From Priapulus caudatus (Eukaryota; Priapulida; Priapulimorpha; Priapulimorphida; Priapulidae): DNA of 51,705 nucleotides. The stretch covers positions 77,863 through 129,567 of the forward strand of contig NW_014577788.1 of assembly GCF_000485595.1 (NCBI RefSeq), in the 5' to 3' direction. Of the stretch, positions 10,708 through 24,000 are shown piece after piece. Position numbers and translations under genes: made by a program. Below the pieces are notes generated by a model, which was not told where the DNA came from, searched no databases, and saw only the letters and a program-made list of their open reading frames with translations. Positions within the stretch are counted from its first letter, which is position 1; the number at the start of each line of letters is the position of its first letter.

Positions 10708-13707
10708 GTCAACTCGCCATTGGATTCACAGTGACTGTCGCTCTGATAGTCGTCTGCTGGGCGGTAGCGTGTGCGCATGCGCGGCCGCATCACCCTCAGT
10801 GTTCAATTACGGAAATACGTGAATCTTTCTGGCGGTGATTTTGTGGTTGTAGGTGGGATGCCCGACGAACGAGAGTGCTTCGCAATATGATTGTGTTTCA
10901 TCAATAAAACAGCTATGTTCATCGGGGAAATTGATACAGGTGATTAATGTCACTTGGTTAAATCATTGATGGCGAGAGACGCACCGCATCCTCTCAGAGG
11001 AAAACACCTACCAGCCGTCCGACACGACACAAATGAGATTATGGCCCAACGAATACTAGATATTATGTGTTTACGACGAAGGAAAGTGCACGTTGCTACT
11101 TTGCGTTTTGCAATTGCGCTAACCTGTTTTACAGTTTTTACACATATGTCCGCGTTACGAGAACACGTGCGTGTTTCTGGAAGGCATTTTGCTATTGTCC
11201 AAGGGACTGAAATCATCTAGCCTCCTCGTTAGCAATAATCATATTAAAATAGTGCGCGGGAACCGCATATGTCAAGAATTATAGAGAAGCAGAGACAAGA
11301 CGATCCGAGGAACCGCTACACCCATATTTGTTGACCAGAGATGGCAGCCATGAACAATTTAATTGACTGAATGAATAATTAGTTGAATATTATATAACCG
11401 TCTTCATCTGATAGGAAGAATATGAGACTGAATATGTGACTCTATATAATGCAAGATACGACCCACAGCTAATACATGGTCCGACATAAAACAAGACCCG
11501 ATATGTGACTCTATTATGTACCAGATATATTGCACAAGACCGTGTTATAAGACGCCTGTGTGTATAACAATAGCCACGTGTAATCCATACAACAGTAGCA
11601 TGCAGCCATCTTAACCGGTGTGGAAGACATCAATAGCTTATCTCAGGGCCACTATACGGTCATCTATGATCATGGCATCGTTCGAGAATTCTCCAGAATC
11701 ACCATGTTCTCTGCCTACCTGTACTCGAACGCAACATTAATAAAATTTGACATTTTGTGACATGCCTTATCGAGCAATTGCTTTAATGCGACAATTTAAT
11801 AACCTCGAGCGAGCTCTCACAGTTATTGTACACGTCATAAGGTGGACCGTAAATAATAAACCTGATAATTGATATATTGAGTGATACCTTGAATAATTAA
11901 TCTGATGGGATTTTGATAGGTGAAAAGTGAGTACTACAGAGTTTTATTACTCGCCGTAATGTTCATCACGAGGACAGGGCCATGCACTCAGTACGAGGTT
12001 AATGGGGTTGAGAAGCAAGCATCTACGCTCGCAATATATGCAGCAACGCTAGCGTGTGTAGCCGACATAGAGCAGTGCATCTATACCCTGCTCAAAAACA
12101 AACTAACCAACCAAATACATGTAAGACTGCTATAGTATTAATTGTATTACTCGGAGATGTGCTGATTTGAATTCTTAACGGTTGGAATTTACCAGTTTAT
12201 GTTTTCTTCGCACGTCTGTCACTCTACCTACTTGTATTAATTATGTATACTGCGTAGATAGGTTGAAACAGTCATGCACAGTAAGTAGTGACGTCTCACG
12301 CCTTCCTCCATCACGCGGAATGTAATCGGAATGATTGCATTGTGTTTCTAACCTAACGAGCACGAAATTAAATATACATTTCGTGTGTCATGAGCAATGT
12401 ATCAATTTCTTCGCTGTGCGCCGGTAGAGAACGCATGATGGAGCGGTATTGTTATCTGAAGCGAGCATGCCTAACCCTATGATGCAATAGGACGTACCAG
12501 CGCAGACACGATCGCATACATCTCACCCGCTTGTTGGCACTGTCTCTGCATTCAAATTATGTACTCTTGGCACATTATCGTTAGGTATCTAAATTAGACA
12601 TCGGTTATCCCTCGTGCTAATCACTATACAGCGCTATATACTAATGAGACTATACATTATAACCTTATTTGATAGATTCGTCATTCGATATGCGTTTCCA
12701 ATCATGGGTAACATACTCTCTCTTGCTATCGCACGCAACTAGTGATTATGAGCACCGTGTTACGATGAAACATAAAGAAATTAAACTACAAGTAAGGTGT
12801 TAAAATCCCATTACTACCGTCTGTAAAGTATCCCATGAAGTTACATATCGAAATATTTCATCTCCGACATTTAACATGTTGGTTCTATTGCTGATGCATC
12901 TGATATAGTTATTCTACACATATTTGTACTACAATATATCAATACTTATAGACATATCCATTATTTTTTATGTAAGCGCTAAAATGCCATGTTACACTTT
13001 AACATCAACATTTAGCATTTGAATTAGATCCCGTAGTTTATATAAACATTTTATAGCAATTGCTTCACAATTGGAGTAATATATAATAACGCTGCTTCAA
13101 TTTCTGTGCACGCTGTGCTTCAACATTGTCACTAAGCGAAATATTCGAGTGAAATAACAACACGATATTAAACCTGCCATCGAACAACTACGTCTCTAGC
13201 ACAGGCACAGGGCTGAGATAGATAACCCAAGCTGCAGCGAGAACTAGAGACGTGTGTTTGTCCTGAAAATATTGACACTCTACGGCGGAGAACATAGTTA
13301 TTACAATAAGAAAGCAAGGAAACATTTTTATGTCAACACTATAATCCATAATGTATCATATCTAATGAAGGGGAGTCGGTGGAGCTACATGAGGAGCAGA
13401 CAGGGAACCTAGGTTGCCTATAGGAATCCCGACGTTCCCATCTACGCTATTGATTGTGCGTGGATCTACTATGTTTTTACAACTGGCATAGTGTTGTGCG
13501 TGCACAATCACAATGAGCGCACATAACAAATAATGTTATATCACCTAAATATTAATAAACTTTCTACGTAATACCATCCATCTGTCAGTCACCTTGGCTA
13601 CGGGCGAGCGATGTTCATTGGAACTGCGATTGAGCGAAACTGATATGAACTGTAAAACACATCTATGTTGCTATGATTATAGCAGGAAAATTCGCGTCGT
13701 GAGTGCA

Positions 13708-15600
13708 CCGAATAGAAAACATTTACATGAGTCCAAATCCTAGTTATTATGTCGACTAAACCGGGAAAGCGTTGAATCTCTATAAGATGCTTCTAGATAA
13801 CTCGGATTTTTTGGACCTATGATATTTCTGTACGTCGTTCTTGATGGGACAATGCAGAACTCCGATTTCCTTTTGTAGACGCGGTTGTAGATTGTTTCAC
13901 ACGTATGTCGAAATGGATACGCATGCCATAATATAGGAATAGTAAATAGTTACACCCTAAAGATCCTTCGATGAAATTATAGGAAGTTACATCCAACCCA
14001 TGTGAATCGCTGAATAAAGGGAGTTTTAGAAATAGTTTTTAGGTTTCATGGGCACGTTATCTATGCAGTTGCGCGATAACGTTATCTATGAGTACCGCGA
14101 CAGTCGAAAATTCTATATTTGTCCCGCGGTCTTATTATTATTCTGATTTACTCACAAATATTGATGTTAAAAACATATCGAACAGGTATAACTATTCACA
14201 TACATATTCAAATATAGCATATTTACCCGCATTATAGATGATTCAGGTTGCCACACAATAGAGGATCCGATGATGGCAGAAATGCCGGTTATGTACGTAA
14301 TCAATGTAATTTTACGCCGCTATTCTTGACAATTTTCCAACGTATAGGATCCAAGCAACGAATTTTACTGAAATTTTATTTTCATTTTATCATGTTTGGT
14401 TAGCTTCTCACAATGAAACTGTTCTCGCAACTATCTATCGAGTTTGTTTTGACGGCAACCTTTAACGTGTTGTCTATATGAAGAGAAATATTTGTATGGT
14501 ATATCCCTCATTAACTGCAGCTATCCGAAAGAGAGAGCGTTAGATTACCGTTTAAAATTGCCTACCTTGCTCAAACTTAATTACCCATCTATATTCTGGC
14601 CGTTGACGCAAACCTTCGTCAAAATGCACGCGCATGGCGATGCTCGTCTCCCCACGCGAGCTTTCTTTAATGCCCGACATCGTCTAATAAAAATTCAAAT
14701 GCGTCATCGGAAAACGTCGAACAATCGTCAGGCCGCGGGGTGGACTCATCATGCGGGAGCTAACGCGGGATAACGCAGCACACCTCTGAGCATCAGAATG
14801 CACCTCACGGCGGGTCGCCATCGCCATCGTTGTCGCCATCGCCGCCCGCGAGCGTGACGTATAGCGCGATGGAATATTGATGAGCGGCTTGCGCACCTAT
14901 GCGCTTACAAGGTGGGAGTCTGACGTCGCAGGCCGCCGATGCGGGCCGCTAGTCCGCCTGCCGTGAGTGGGCAGCACGGAGTCGCATATAGTAATGCGAT
15001 TAACGCAGCGTGTGCGCATAACAGACTGAGCAGACACCCCAGCAGCGTCCACGTGCGCATAACGACGCTCTCCACTTTCACGCGCGCACACTCGTAGCGA
15101 ATTTCCTTATTGGGACGAACAGTTTCCCAGCAGTAGGCGATCGCAATTGACTTCGCTTTCATCCAGCTTAGCGTCGGTGGCAAAGACACAGTTACGGACT
15201 CCGCAAGGCAAAGTAATTATACAAGTTATCATATCATTCTCGGCCGAAACGGTGCAGGCAGAAGAACAGATATCGTTACCCAAGCAGCACCGACGATTGC
15301 CTGAGACACAGCTACACGCTTGAGTGAGACACGCTTTTATAGGTATGTTTGAAAAGCTACACATAGCACACCAGCTAAGCAACGCGATTACAACGTATTT
15401 TTAACAAAGCGGTAATTTGTAAAATAACGTATATTTTAATTATTTTTATCTACTATGTGCGTGCCATAGTTACTATAACATTGCTAATAGCGGCTTATAC
15501 AGATATGCTAAGCATAACTGGCAATTGAAAACTGAAAATGTACGTACATACCTGTTGTTTCTATCAGTATAAAATTTACTGTAAATATAAATATGAATAA
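13708..15600. other. Unique spacer between IR1 and IR2
   Basis: Single-copy-looking sequence, AT-rich to about 14600 and then more GC-balanced. Apart from the Cys-rich ORF at 15107-15382, no coding region, RNA gene or repeat can be supported. ORFs at 14492-14773, 14684-14896 and 14905-15189 overlap on both strands without recognisable motifs. Confidence 0.5.
15107..15382 (-). CDS. Small Cys-rich ORF, unassigned
   Basis: A 91-residue minus-strand ORF with 13 cysteines, concentrated in residues 18-60 in a pattern such as ACLTQACSC, RRCC, ICSSAC, TCI and PCGVRNC. It lacks a clear signal peptide. The spacing is reminiscent of CXC-type zinc-binding tails of transposon proteins, or of a disulphide-rich extracellular module, but matches neither well enough to name. 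An overlapping minus-strand ORF at 14905-15189 is in another frame. There is no splice or promoter evidence. Confidence 0.25.
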   Translation of the reverse strand: MLSWCAMCSFSNIPIKACLTQACSCVSGNRRCCLGNDICSSACTVSAENDMITCIITLPCGVRNCVFATDAKLDESEVNCDRLLLGNCSSQ

Positions 15601-15639
15601 TTATATGTAATAATGTAGCGCACAAATTTTTTCAGGCAC

Positions 15640-15805
15640 ATGCGGACATATATAAGCGCAGACACACACACAACGCAAACACGCGCGTACGTGCCCGCGC
15701 GTATACACATACACAGACACGCACGCACGCAACACGCACGCACGCATAGGGCCTACACGCACGCATACACGTACGCCCAGTACGCACGCACGCACGACGC
15801 ACGAA
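15640..15805. repeat. (CA/CGCA)n microsatellite
   Basis: Interrupted ACACAC and GCACGCACGC repeats. An (AT)n run follows at 15861-15884. Confidence 0.9.
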
Positions 15806-16228
15806 AATTGATTCGCTGGATTCACAGTCCAATGATGTTAAAATCTTGGAGGAATCCCTAAATATATATATATATATATATATACATGCCATATACCTAT
15901 AACGTTTATTGCTGTAACTGTGCCATGGGTCCGCACGTCTTTTGTGTGAACGCGATAAACGACAGTCAAGCGCCGAATAGGACGACCGGATGTATCATCT
16001 GTCGTTGACGATGTATTACAACCATTCGCGTATACGCGCGCGCGCATGACATTTCTAAATCGCGTAATGATCGCAATTCACATTTAAGATATTTAACTTA
16101 TCTCTCTGCAAAATTTATGCCGTGAGCGCGCCTGGGGGATTCGTATTGTAGAGAGCGCGATGCGAGGAATCGCGGCTATACTCTCTCTAACATTGGCTCC
16201 GGATAAACATGGGACTCGTTGCCGTGGT

Positions 16229-16229
16229 G

Positions 16230-16296
<67 letters not shown>
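16229..16296. repeat. (CTAT)n tetranucleotide repeat ending at gap
   Basis: Perfect TATC repeat of 68 bases that runs straight into the N block, so the repeat is probably the cause of the break. Confidence 0.98.
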
Positions 16297-16949
16297 NNNN
16301 NNNNNNNNNNNNNNNNNNNNNNNNNNNNNNNNNNNNNNNNNNNNNNNNNNNNNNNNNNNNNNNNNNNNNNNNNNNNNNNNNNNNNNNNNNNNNNNNNNNN
16401 NNNNNNNNNNNNNNNNNNNNNNNNNNNNNNNNNNNNNNNNNNNNNNNNNNNNNNNNNNNNNNNNNNNNNNNNNNNNNNNNNNNNNNNNNNNNNNNNNNNN
16501 NNNNNNNNNNNNNNNNNNNNNNNNNNNNNNNNNNNNNNNNNNNNNNNNNNNNNNNNNNNNNNNNNNNNNNNNNNNNNNNNNNNNNNNNNNNNNNNNNNNN
16601 NNNNNNNNNNNNNNNNNNNNNNNNNNNNNNNNNNNNNNNNNNNNNNNNNNNNNNNNNNNNNNNNNNNNNNNNNNNNNNNNNNNNNNNNNNNNNNNNNNNN
16701 NNNNNNNNNNNNNNNNNNNNNNNNNNNNNNNNNNNNNNNNNNNNNNNNNNNNNNNNNNNNNNNNNNNNNNNNNNNNNNNNNNNNNNNNNNNNNNNNNNNN
16801 NNNNNNNNNNNNNNNNNNNNNNNNNNNNNNNNNNNNNNNNNNNNNNNNNNNNNNNNNNNNNNNNNNNNNNNNNNNNNNNNNNNNNNNNNNNNNNNNNNNN
16901 NNNNNNNNNNNNNNNNNNNNNNNNNNNNNNNNNNNNNNNNNNNNNNNNN
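16297..16949. other. Assembly gap (653 N)
   Basis: A run of N. Any open frame across it is an artefact. The sequence resumes inside the IR2 left arm, in the inverted copy of the first exon of the candidate gene at 27585, so the outer end of IR2 is hidden in the gap. Confidence 1.
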
Positions 16950-19900
16950 TCTTGTTCTCATGCTGCGGTCCAATGTTCTGGCGAGCATTCTCCGTAGAAA
17001 GTTATAACAATCATCTGCCTGTCGGTCGTTGTCCGTTTGAAGGCGATGGCGGTGAGTTCGTCCTGAATTCAGGGACCTTTGAAGAGAAATGAAAGCAGAC
17101 GAGAATGAATGTCAGACGGTCATTTGTTCCGAGCGCTTAGTTGTACGCGACTGCAAGTTGCTTGGCACGTGGCGAATCTTTAACTCGAAAATGGCATACA
17201 TAACAGTGGAAATTGACCAACGCGCAACAAAACTTCCAAAAACGTTATAAAAAGCAAAACGTCTAATGATGAGATCTAAAACGCTTGCCAAAAATATTTC
17301 GATTTATAATTAATAGACATTCCTGAACGCCATTGTGATTGTCATTGCTATGAAATTTTATGGCTTTTCGTACATTTCTATTGTTTAACGTATTCATGAA
17401 AAATAATGAAAAATAGACCTTACTGATCAGTTTCGCGCTTCCGCTATGTAAGTTGTTTCTAAACAGTCGGATATTATAGATATACTTTGCTATAATATAT
17501 TCCTTATGAAGCACGTGTACTTACAGATCATGTCATCTGGTACGTGATCCGCGAGTTGTGTTTTCAGCTGCTGTTTTGGCCTAGTGTCCCTTCAGACCGG
17601 TATCCTAACGATAGAATGCCTACAATTGTTAACGACGTGCTATCGCGACATCAATATATATATACCTAATGAACTGTACGATATTAATAATTAAAGTATC
17701 TGGTACCTGGTATTTGCCATTAGGCGGCACTATCGAGTTTCGATAGTGCGTGTTTTGTTTCGTTGTTTGCATGTTCGATTTACTGTTCATCATACGAACT
17801 AATACTCGAGCTCCCGACTCTGCAACGACACAACGCCTCACGGCGGTCAAGCTACCTTAGTCCCATTAGAATAAAATAATAGTAAATAAAAAAGAATTGA
17901 TTAACAAACCAACGTTTTTAATGTTTATGTCACGTATGTCGCGCCTGAATAATCCACGTGAATGTCGTTCAAATTTACTGTGGCCAATAACACATAATGT
18001 CAGCCACACTCACACCACTGAAGCAGAAACGAACAAACGCCATGTTAAAAAAAGATTAATAAACAGCTGGCGTATGTGCGGTAGCGATTGTCTTTTTTAG
18101 AGAAGTATTGAATGGATTATCATACGATAGAGAATTACCAGATCAATACAGAGTACATAAACATCATGTTTTGGTAGTAAATGCAATTTGTGTTAATTGT
18201 ATAATTCATTATTGAGCATGACCTGATATGTCCGTGTAATAGCACACTTCGTGTACGTGGGGCAAAAAGATATAATATGGTCCGAACGTAAAGCGGCAAA
18301 AATTGAATGTGTGGTTCTGGAACAAAAATGGTTCCGTCGAATCGGTAGTCCGAAATATAGTTACGCTTGGGAATAGTTACCACTTTCTCACAAACATGCA
18401 AAGCCAAATTATACATATACGCTTATAATGATTATAATGTGAGTTTGCTGTTTTTAAATATTATGGACACTCTACGAAGAGGTTTAATTAAACAACATAT
18501 AAGCACGAATAAAGCACGAATTTATTCCAGCAATAAAGCATTCAAAAATGAAGTGACATAAAGGTTGACACTCGTGAATACACTTCACGGATTAGCTGGT
18601 GAATTAGGTTCACCTCCGCACTTACAGCCCTCTTAGTCTTCACTAATAATTAGATAATAAGCTGGCTAATTAATTGTTTGTTCTTGAGCAGAATGAAGCT
18701 TCTTTGAAAGCAGTCCTTAGCTCCATTGCGTGTGGTATTTTGATCATGCATTGGTGATTTTTCAAAATTTAATCACAAATGGTTTTATAAAGCAATTAGA
18801 TGAATTCACGAGTTGAAAAGAATAACATCATACTAAATTTTCACAGTAAACAAAGCTACGTCACTGTAGTGATTTGAAACATAATTAGTGATTAAACAAT
18901 CGCCGTAGTGCCACCTGGTGGCGATTAACGGGACAAGAAATGCGTTTTTCGCCTGTAATGTACTAATATCAGTCATGAGCTATTTCGCTTAGCAAACTTG
19001 ATCAAACCTTCAACTAAACTGTTCAAAGAATAAAATATTAGCTAAATGTTATAATTTTAGGGGGACTTTACTAAGACAATCCCATTGAGCTCTCTTTTGG
19101 CAGGATGTAGTAACCTATATGATCAAAGAAAGTTAGCTTTAATCATTAAATAATAATAAAAACTATTATAGAAAATAGGGAGCAAACGGTAAAGGAAGCA
19201 TGTTTATTTACCTAACAAAAAATTCAACATTTCACTTATATTAAAAAATATTTACGCCCCAAAGATATTACCATGGATATTCATCATAATAAAGCAATTA
19301 AGAAGCGGCAATGAGTGTAACGGGGCCAAACCCGAAAAAGAAAAAAAAAAAAAGCAAAAAAAAAAAAATAGAATAAGCACGGCGTCGTTATGCAAAGGTA
19401 CAAGAAGGAATGCGTGCAAGCATAACACAACTCAGCAGTAGTTAATGTTAGCATTCATGATATATAAGGCGCTAACTATATATACAATCAAAGAAGCGTA
19501 TAAAAGAAGGCGCTTACTTATCTGGCTCTGATAACATGGCGTTGTATTACACTAGTTTTATCGCTATTCGTCCGATGACCCAGAACATTCGACGCTCGGC
19601 GTTTGCAAAACGTTAATTATAGAAAAATAAGGGACCTTCGACTTATGTCGTGTATATATTTTGCTTAACTTATGGCAATGTACGCCGCACACTAAGATAA
19701 TAATTTCTGCAGAAAAACGAGTCTAAATGTTGGCAGAAATGTTTAAGCGGCATATATTATTGATGTGTAAGCAATACGCCTATAGCACGTCCACTTCGTT
19801 TTGCGTTTTGATCCATCGATCATGCTGACGACAAAACCGAAATTAGTGAATGTTATTGTATTTCAGCTGCGTCCCAACACGTAAACGTTTATAATATAAT

Positions 19901-20590
19901 GTTCCATGTTAAATCCGCATACATTTAAGTTGCACGCTGCGTTGAAACTGTAAATTCTAGCTAATCGGATAATCGTAAAAATGGCGATTGCTTTTTCTTG
20001 TAATAAAATAAACCAAGTAAATATCTTGTACAAAATGTCGAATCTATAAATGAGAATTTAACCAATTCGCCAGTGAATCCTTTTATAAAATGCAAGCTTA
20101 TAACCCTTGACGAATGACTCGATTCGTAAATGTTATATATATAAACGTCAATAATACTCGATAGAAGAATACGATGAATAAATCAGGTATTTAACACGTA
20201 ACGGGTTGCGCTGTCGTCCTTGTGGTGAACGTCATTAGGAGAACAGCCACGGCACAAACGGATAATGCTCTCAAAATATGTTCAGAACATTCTATCTCGG
20301 GTATCGTTGCTGGCCTCTTAATGATTTCTATCGATCTGCCGCGGAAGCCGAAGGCGGGAAAAGGTCGTCATTATCGTATTATAAAGGTCGTCGCGATATT
20401 AAAAGTCGTCATTATCGTAGATAGGCTGTCGGCCGTGCTCAGCATCGCTACACTCAAGTAAAGTTTCTGGCCGCCTATCGTTTATCAAATTCTTAATGGC
20501 AATTAGGCGAGAACTGAGAGCTCGCAAACAGCTCGCAAACGCAGCATCCGGCGCCCTCATCGACAAATCTCAATGCATGCATAATCTGCA
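16950..20590 (+). repeat. IR2 left arm (giant inverted repeat)
   Basis: Imperfect reverse complement of about 24304-27640. Anchors: 16950-17020 with 27580-27637, 17265-17310 with 27300-27355, 17520-17620 with 27040-27130, 18890-18960 with 25800-25870, 20220-20380 with 24510-24665, 20520-20590 with 24304-24365. Substitutions and one-base indels are spread evenly. The arm holds an A-rich stretch near 19337-19370 and no ORF with recognisable content. Confidence 0.85.
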
Positions 20591-20722
20591 GATAGATAAT
20601 AAGATAGATAGATAGATTAGATAGACGCATGGATAGATAATAGATAGATAGGTAAGATAGATAGATAGAGTAAGATCAGATAGATAGATAGATAGATAGA
20701 TAGGATAATAGATAAGATAGAT

Positions 20723-20755
<33 letters not shown>

Positions 20756-20838
20756 CAGACAGGATAGCAATAGATAGATAGATAGGAATTAGATAAGAGA
20801 GAGAGAGTTAGTGTATGTGTGTGAGAGAGAGAGAGACC
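20586..20838. repeat. (GATA)n with (GA)n tail
   Basis: GATAGATA repeat with scattered GATAA interruptions, then GAGAGA. It pairs with the (TATC)n at 24247-24307 and closes the inner end of IR2. 20839-21020 is a short non-repetitive linker with no gene. Confidence 0.95.
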
Positions 20839-21020
20839 TAGTATGCAGAATGCCGTACTTGTTTTCTTGTTTCATGTTGTTGTTCGTTGCATTACGTTCA
20901 GTGCACTGCAAGCCCTGGGAATGACAATCGCCATCTTGTATGTACTAGACTGACACCAAACGTCGCCGTGGCTGATTCCAACTCGTTCTCAACGACTTGT
21001 TGTTCCAGTCTAATGTTCCA

Positions 21021-24000
21021 ATTAGTCCGGGAGCCATGGGGTCATACCCTGCACTGAGAGTTAAAGTTTTTTCTTTGCTGATTCTTGTAGACTAGGTGTT
21101 GGTCTTCACTTTCTAGGTGGATGACCACCCGTCACCCTTGAGCAATTTTCTATATTAACCCTTTTGTGTTGAGAGCGTCAACTAAAAAATTGGCGAAAAA
21201 TTAGGGGTGGGGAAAACAAAAAGTCTAGTAGATCTGTTGTTTTTAAAGCTAATAGATCATGTGACCACTCAAAATGTTGGTATTTAAGAGCTCTTTCTAA
21301 TGATAGGTGAATAATAAGGTCACTAAAGGTCAAAAGGTTACAAATGTTTTACCTTCCTCGAAATCTTAAATATTGCTTTTAGCACCCCTGTCTTGGCCAA
21401 GAACAGGCTCTAATGGTGCTTTTTACCCCTAAATTTGTTCAAGGAGATGCCCTGCTATCATTTTAAACCGCCCATGTTCAAATATGTTGAATGTTGACCA
21501 ACCTATTACAAAAGAAAGACAAGTGATGTGCTAAAATAGCTGTTTTTATTACCCAAAAGTTGATAACGCTTACAGTAATCAGATATGTCGATCTAGAGCA
21601 ACCATATTGCTCCACGTACCACATATTGCAATGGGGAAAGTCAAGAGGCTTAGTCCTAGATTGTGGCATATTTTGCCAAACTTACAGGGTCAAAGGTCAT
21701 ACAAGTACACAAGTTAACTGCAGTCAGTTGTTTTGATTAACTGACTGGCATCATTTTAAATAACCAGCCCATAGGTAGCTCCATTATATTTCGTTTTTTT
21801 TTAAATGAATTCTCATTAATACTTGATATTTTCATAAACTAGGCATGCTCTATGTCAAATGTTGGCACTCGTCTACTATTGTCTCAGGCGAAATAAAGAA
21901 TATGGTAGTCCCATTTTTGGTAAGAAGTGTTTCAGTTCCAACTCTAGCCATCAGCCTTCTCTAGAACAACCAATGCTGTAGCAAGCACAAAACATCGTGC
22001 ATGGTAAGTGACCAATATCTTTGCTGCATGAACACTTTCTTGAGCATGGACGATCACCAGAACAACCACATTTCATCAAGCGAAGGATATATTCTGGGGC
22101 ACAAAAGGCATTTTCTGGAAGCGTGACAGGTGTGAGTGTCTTTGTGTCCTTTTCCTTCATCCATCCAAATTCCTCTAGGTCCAACAGAGGGGGATTGTTT
22201 TCCTGAAGTGATCGCCAAAGAATGGCTTGGTAGTGTGCACGTTTTACATTCTTCAGTCGTAGGTGGCAGTGAACATAGTTTGGGAGACGAGGTGACGCCC
22301 TTGCCATTTTTAGCAGACCAAAGCTGAATGCGAACCTGTGACATGTCCATTTTTCTTGCCATAGCAAGCTGATACGAATGTTGTGGCTTGGTTGTAGACA
22401 TCAGCAAGTTCAGCAGTTACGTCACCAACTGCAGACAAGGTGTGGCCAGCCCTAAGAACTCTGATTACAGTTTCGTTACCAATTTCGAAGTATGTGGCAA
22501 CCGTGTCGCAACCTGAAAGGGCGTGAGCTTGAAGGAGATTTTGAGCGATCATCTGGTGTTTTTTTGCTGTCTCACCAATGTCAATCACCGTCCTACCTTT
22601 CACTGGTAATTCCATAATGACTGGGACTTTGTGGTCACTTCGATCATAATAGTAGACTAGTAGGACAAACACATCTGTGTCATCAGACATCACTTTAATG
22701 GATTTCCCTTCTCTACTGCACCGCAATACTTGTTGGACAATAATATTGTCCGCTTCCTCATGGGTCATTGTGAGGTCATGACGTCTTCTGATCCCATCAT
22801 TTTGAATTTCAAGTGGAGTGTTGCTTTCCGCTGTGATAACTAGCTTGTGTATGCCGGTGCTGTTTGTGTGGAAGATCCTGTCCTGAGACAGTTCATCATA
22901 GATGATCTGGATGATCTGTTTCTTGTTTTCAGTGACAGTCAGTCCAACTTTCTGTGCTGGCAGGGTTGTCTTAAGCTTGAGATGGAAGACTCTACTGGCG
23001 CCGGCCTCTCTTCCTCCCCTGGCCACAGATTTCGTGCTAAAATCTCTGTAATGGTCGAATACTAGGTACACCTCATAATCCTTCAAGAGTCTTTGAATAC
23101 GTTCCTTCACATTTGAAACATAATCCTCAACTGTACCACCCTTTGGCCAGTAGATCACCCAAAGCAAAGCAGAACCGTCCATCACCATCACATCAGTCAT
23201 GCCTGTTTTTCTACTCGATACTTCTACTTGGAGACTCTTCTTTAGCTGTGACTTGTTTGTGGCAATCCTCATCCCATCAGTGGTAAACATCAATGTTGGC
23301 ACTGGTGCAAGTTCATGGGAGAGAACATGCTTAATATCAATATCCCGCGAAGTGGATAGCAGTCCAATGACCCGTGCATAAATGGCATTTAAGTCCGTAA
23401 TCTTGTTGTCCCCAATGGATACTCCCTGCTTCCTCACAGTCATTGTAACAACCCTCTTGGGAATGGTTCCATAAAACCTGTCTGGCCATTTTGTTTCAAA
23501 TTCCTCCATCTGTTTCTTTCCAATATGAACGGAGTTCTGGACATTGACCTCAGCTTTGCCAATTTGCCCAGTTAATTTACGATACTATCCCTTCTGGGTG
23601 GTTTGCAGGGTCCATGGGGTCAATGCACATCTCTAGCTTTCTGCGGATAACAATGTTTTGTGCTTGCTACAGCATTGATTGTTCTAGAGAGGGCTGATGG
23701 TTAGAGTTGGAACTGAAACACTTCTTACCAAAAATGGGACTACCATATTCTTTATTTCGCCTGAGACAATAGTAGACGAGTGCCAACATTTGACATAGAG
23801 CATGCCTACTTTATGAAAAGATCAAGTATTAATGAGAATTTATTTAAAAAAAACGAAACCTATGGGCTGGTTATTTAAAATGATGCCAGTCTGTTAATCA
23901 AAACAACTGACTGCAGTTAACTTGTGTACTTGTATGACCTTTGACCCTGTAAGTTTGGCAAAATATGCCACAATCTAGGACTAAGCCTCTTGACTTTCCC

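Larger units (their letters stand above)
9340..13707 (-). repeat. IR1 right arm (giant inverted repeat)
   Basis: Reverse complement of 1-4625, ending at 13707. After this the sequence becomes unique. At 9343-9410 GTCCG-type repeats pair with the purine-rich 4561-4625, followed by (CT)n opposite (GA)n. No recognised gene occurs in this arm. The ORF at 11920-12135 has a short hydrophobic start, but its reading is not kept in the left arm. The intervals 9640-10530 and 11230-13700 hold only arm sequence. Confidence 0.85.

Noticed and set aside
11920-12135. Secreted-peptide candidate in the IR1 right arm
   Set aside because: The hydrophobic start is weak and the left-arm copy (about 1563-1860) does not keep the frame.
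16160-17092. Open frames of 233-310 codons across the N block
   Set aside because: They exist only because N is read as open sequence; the flanks are a tetranucleotide repeat and an IR2 arm.
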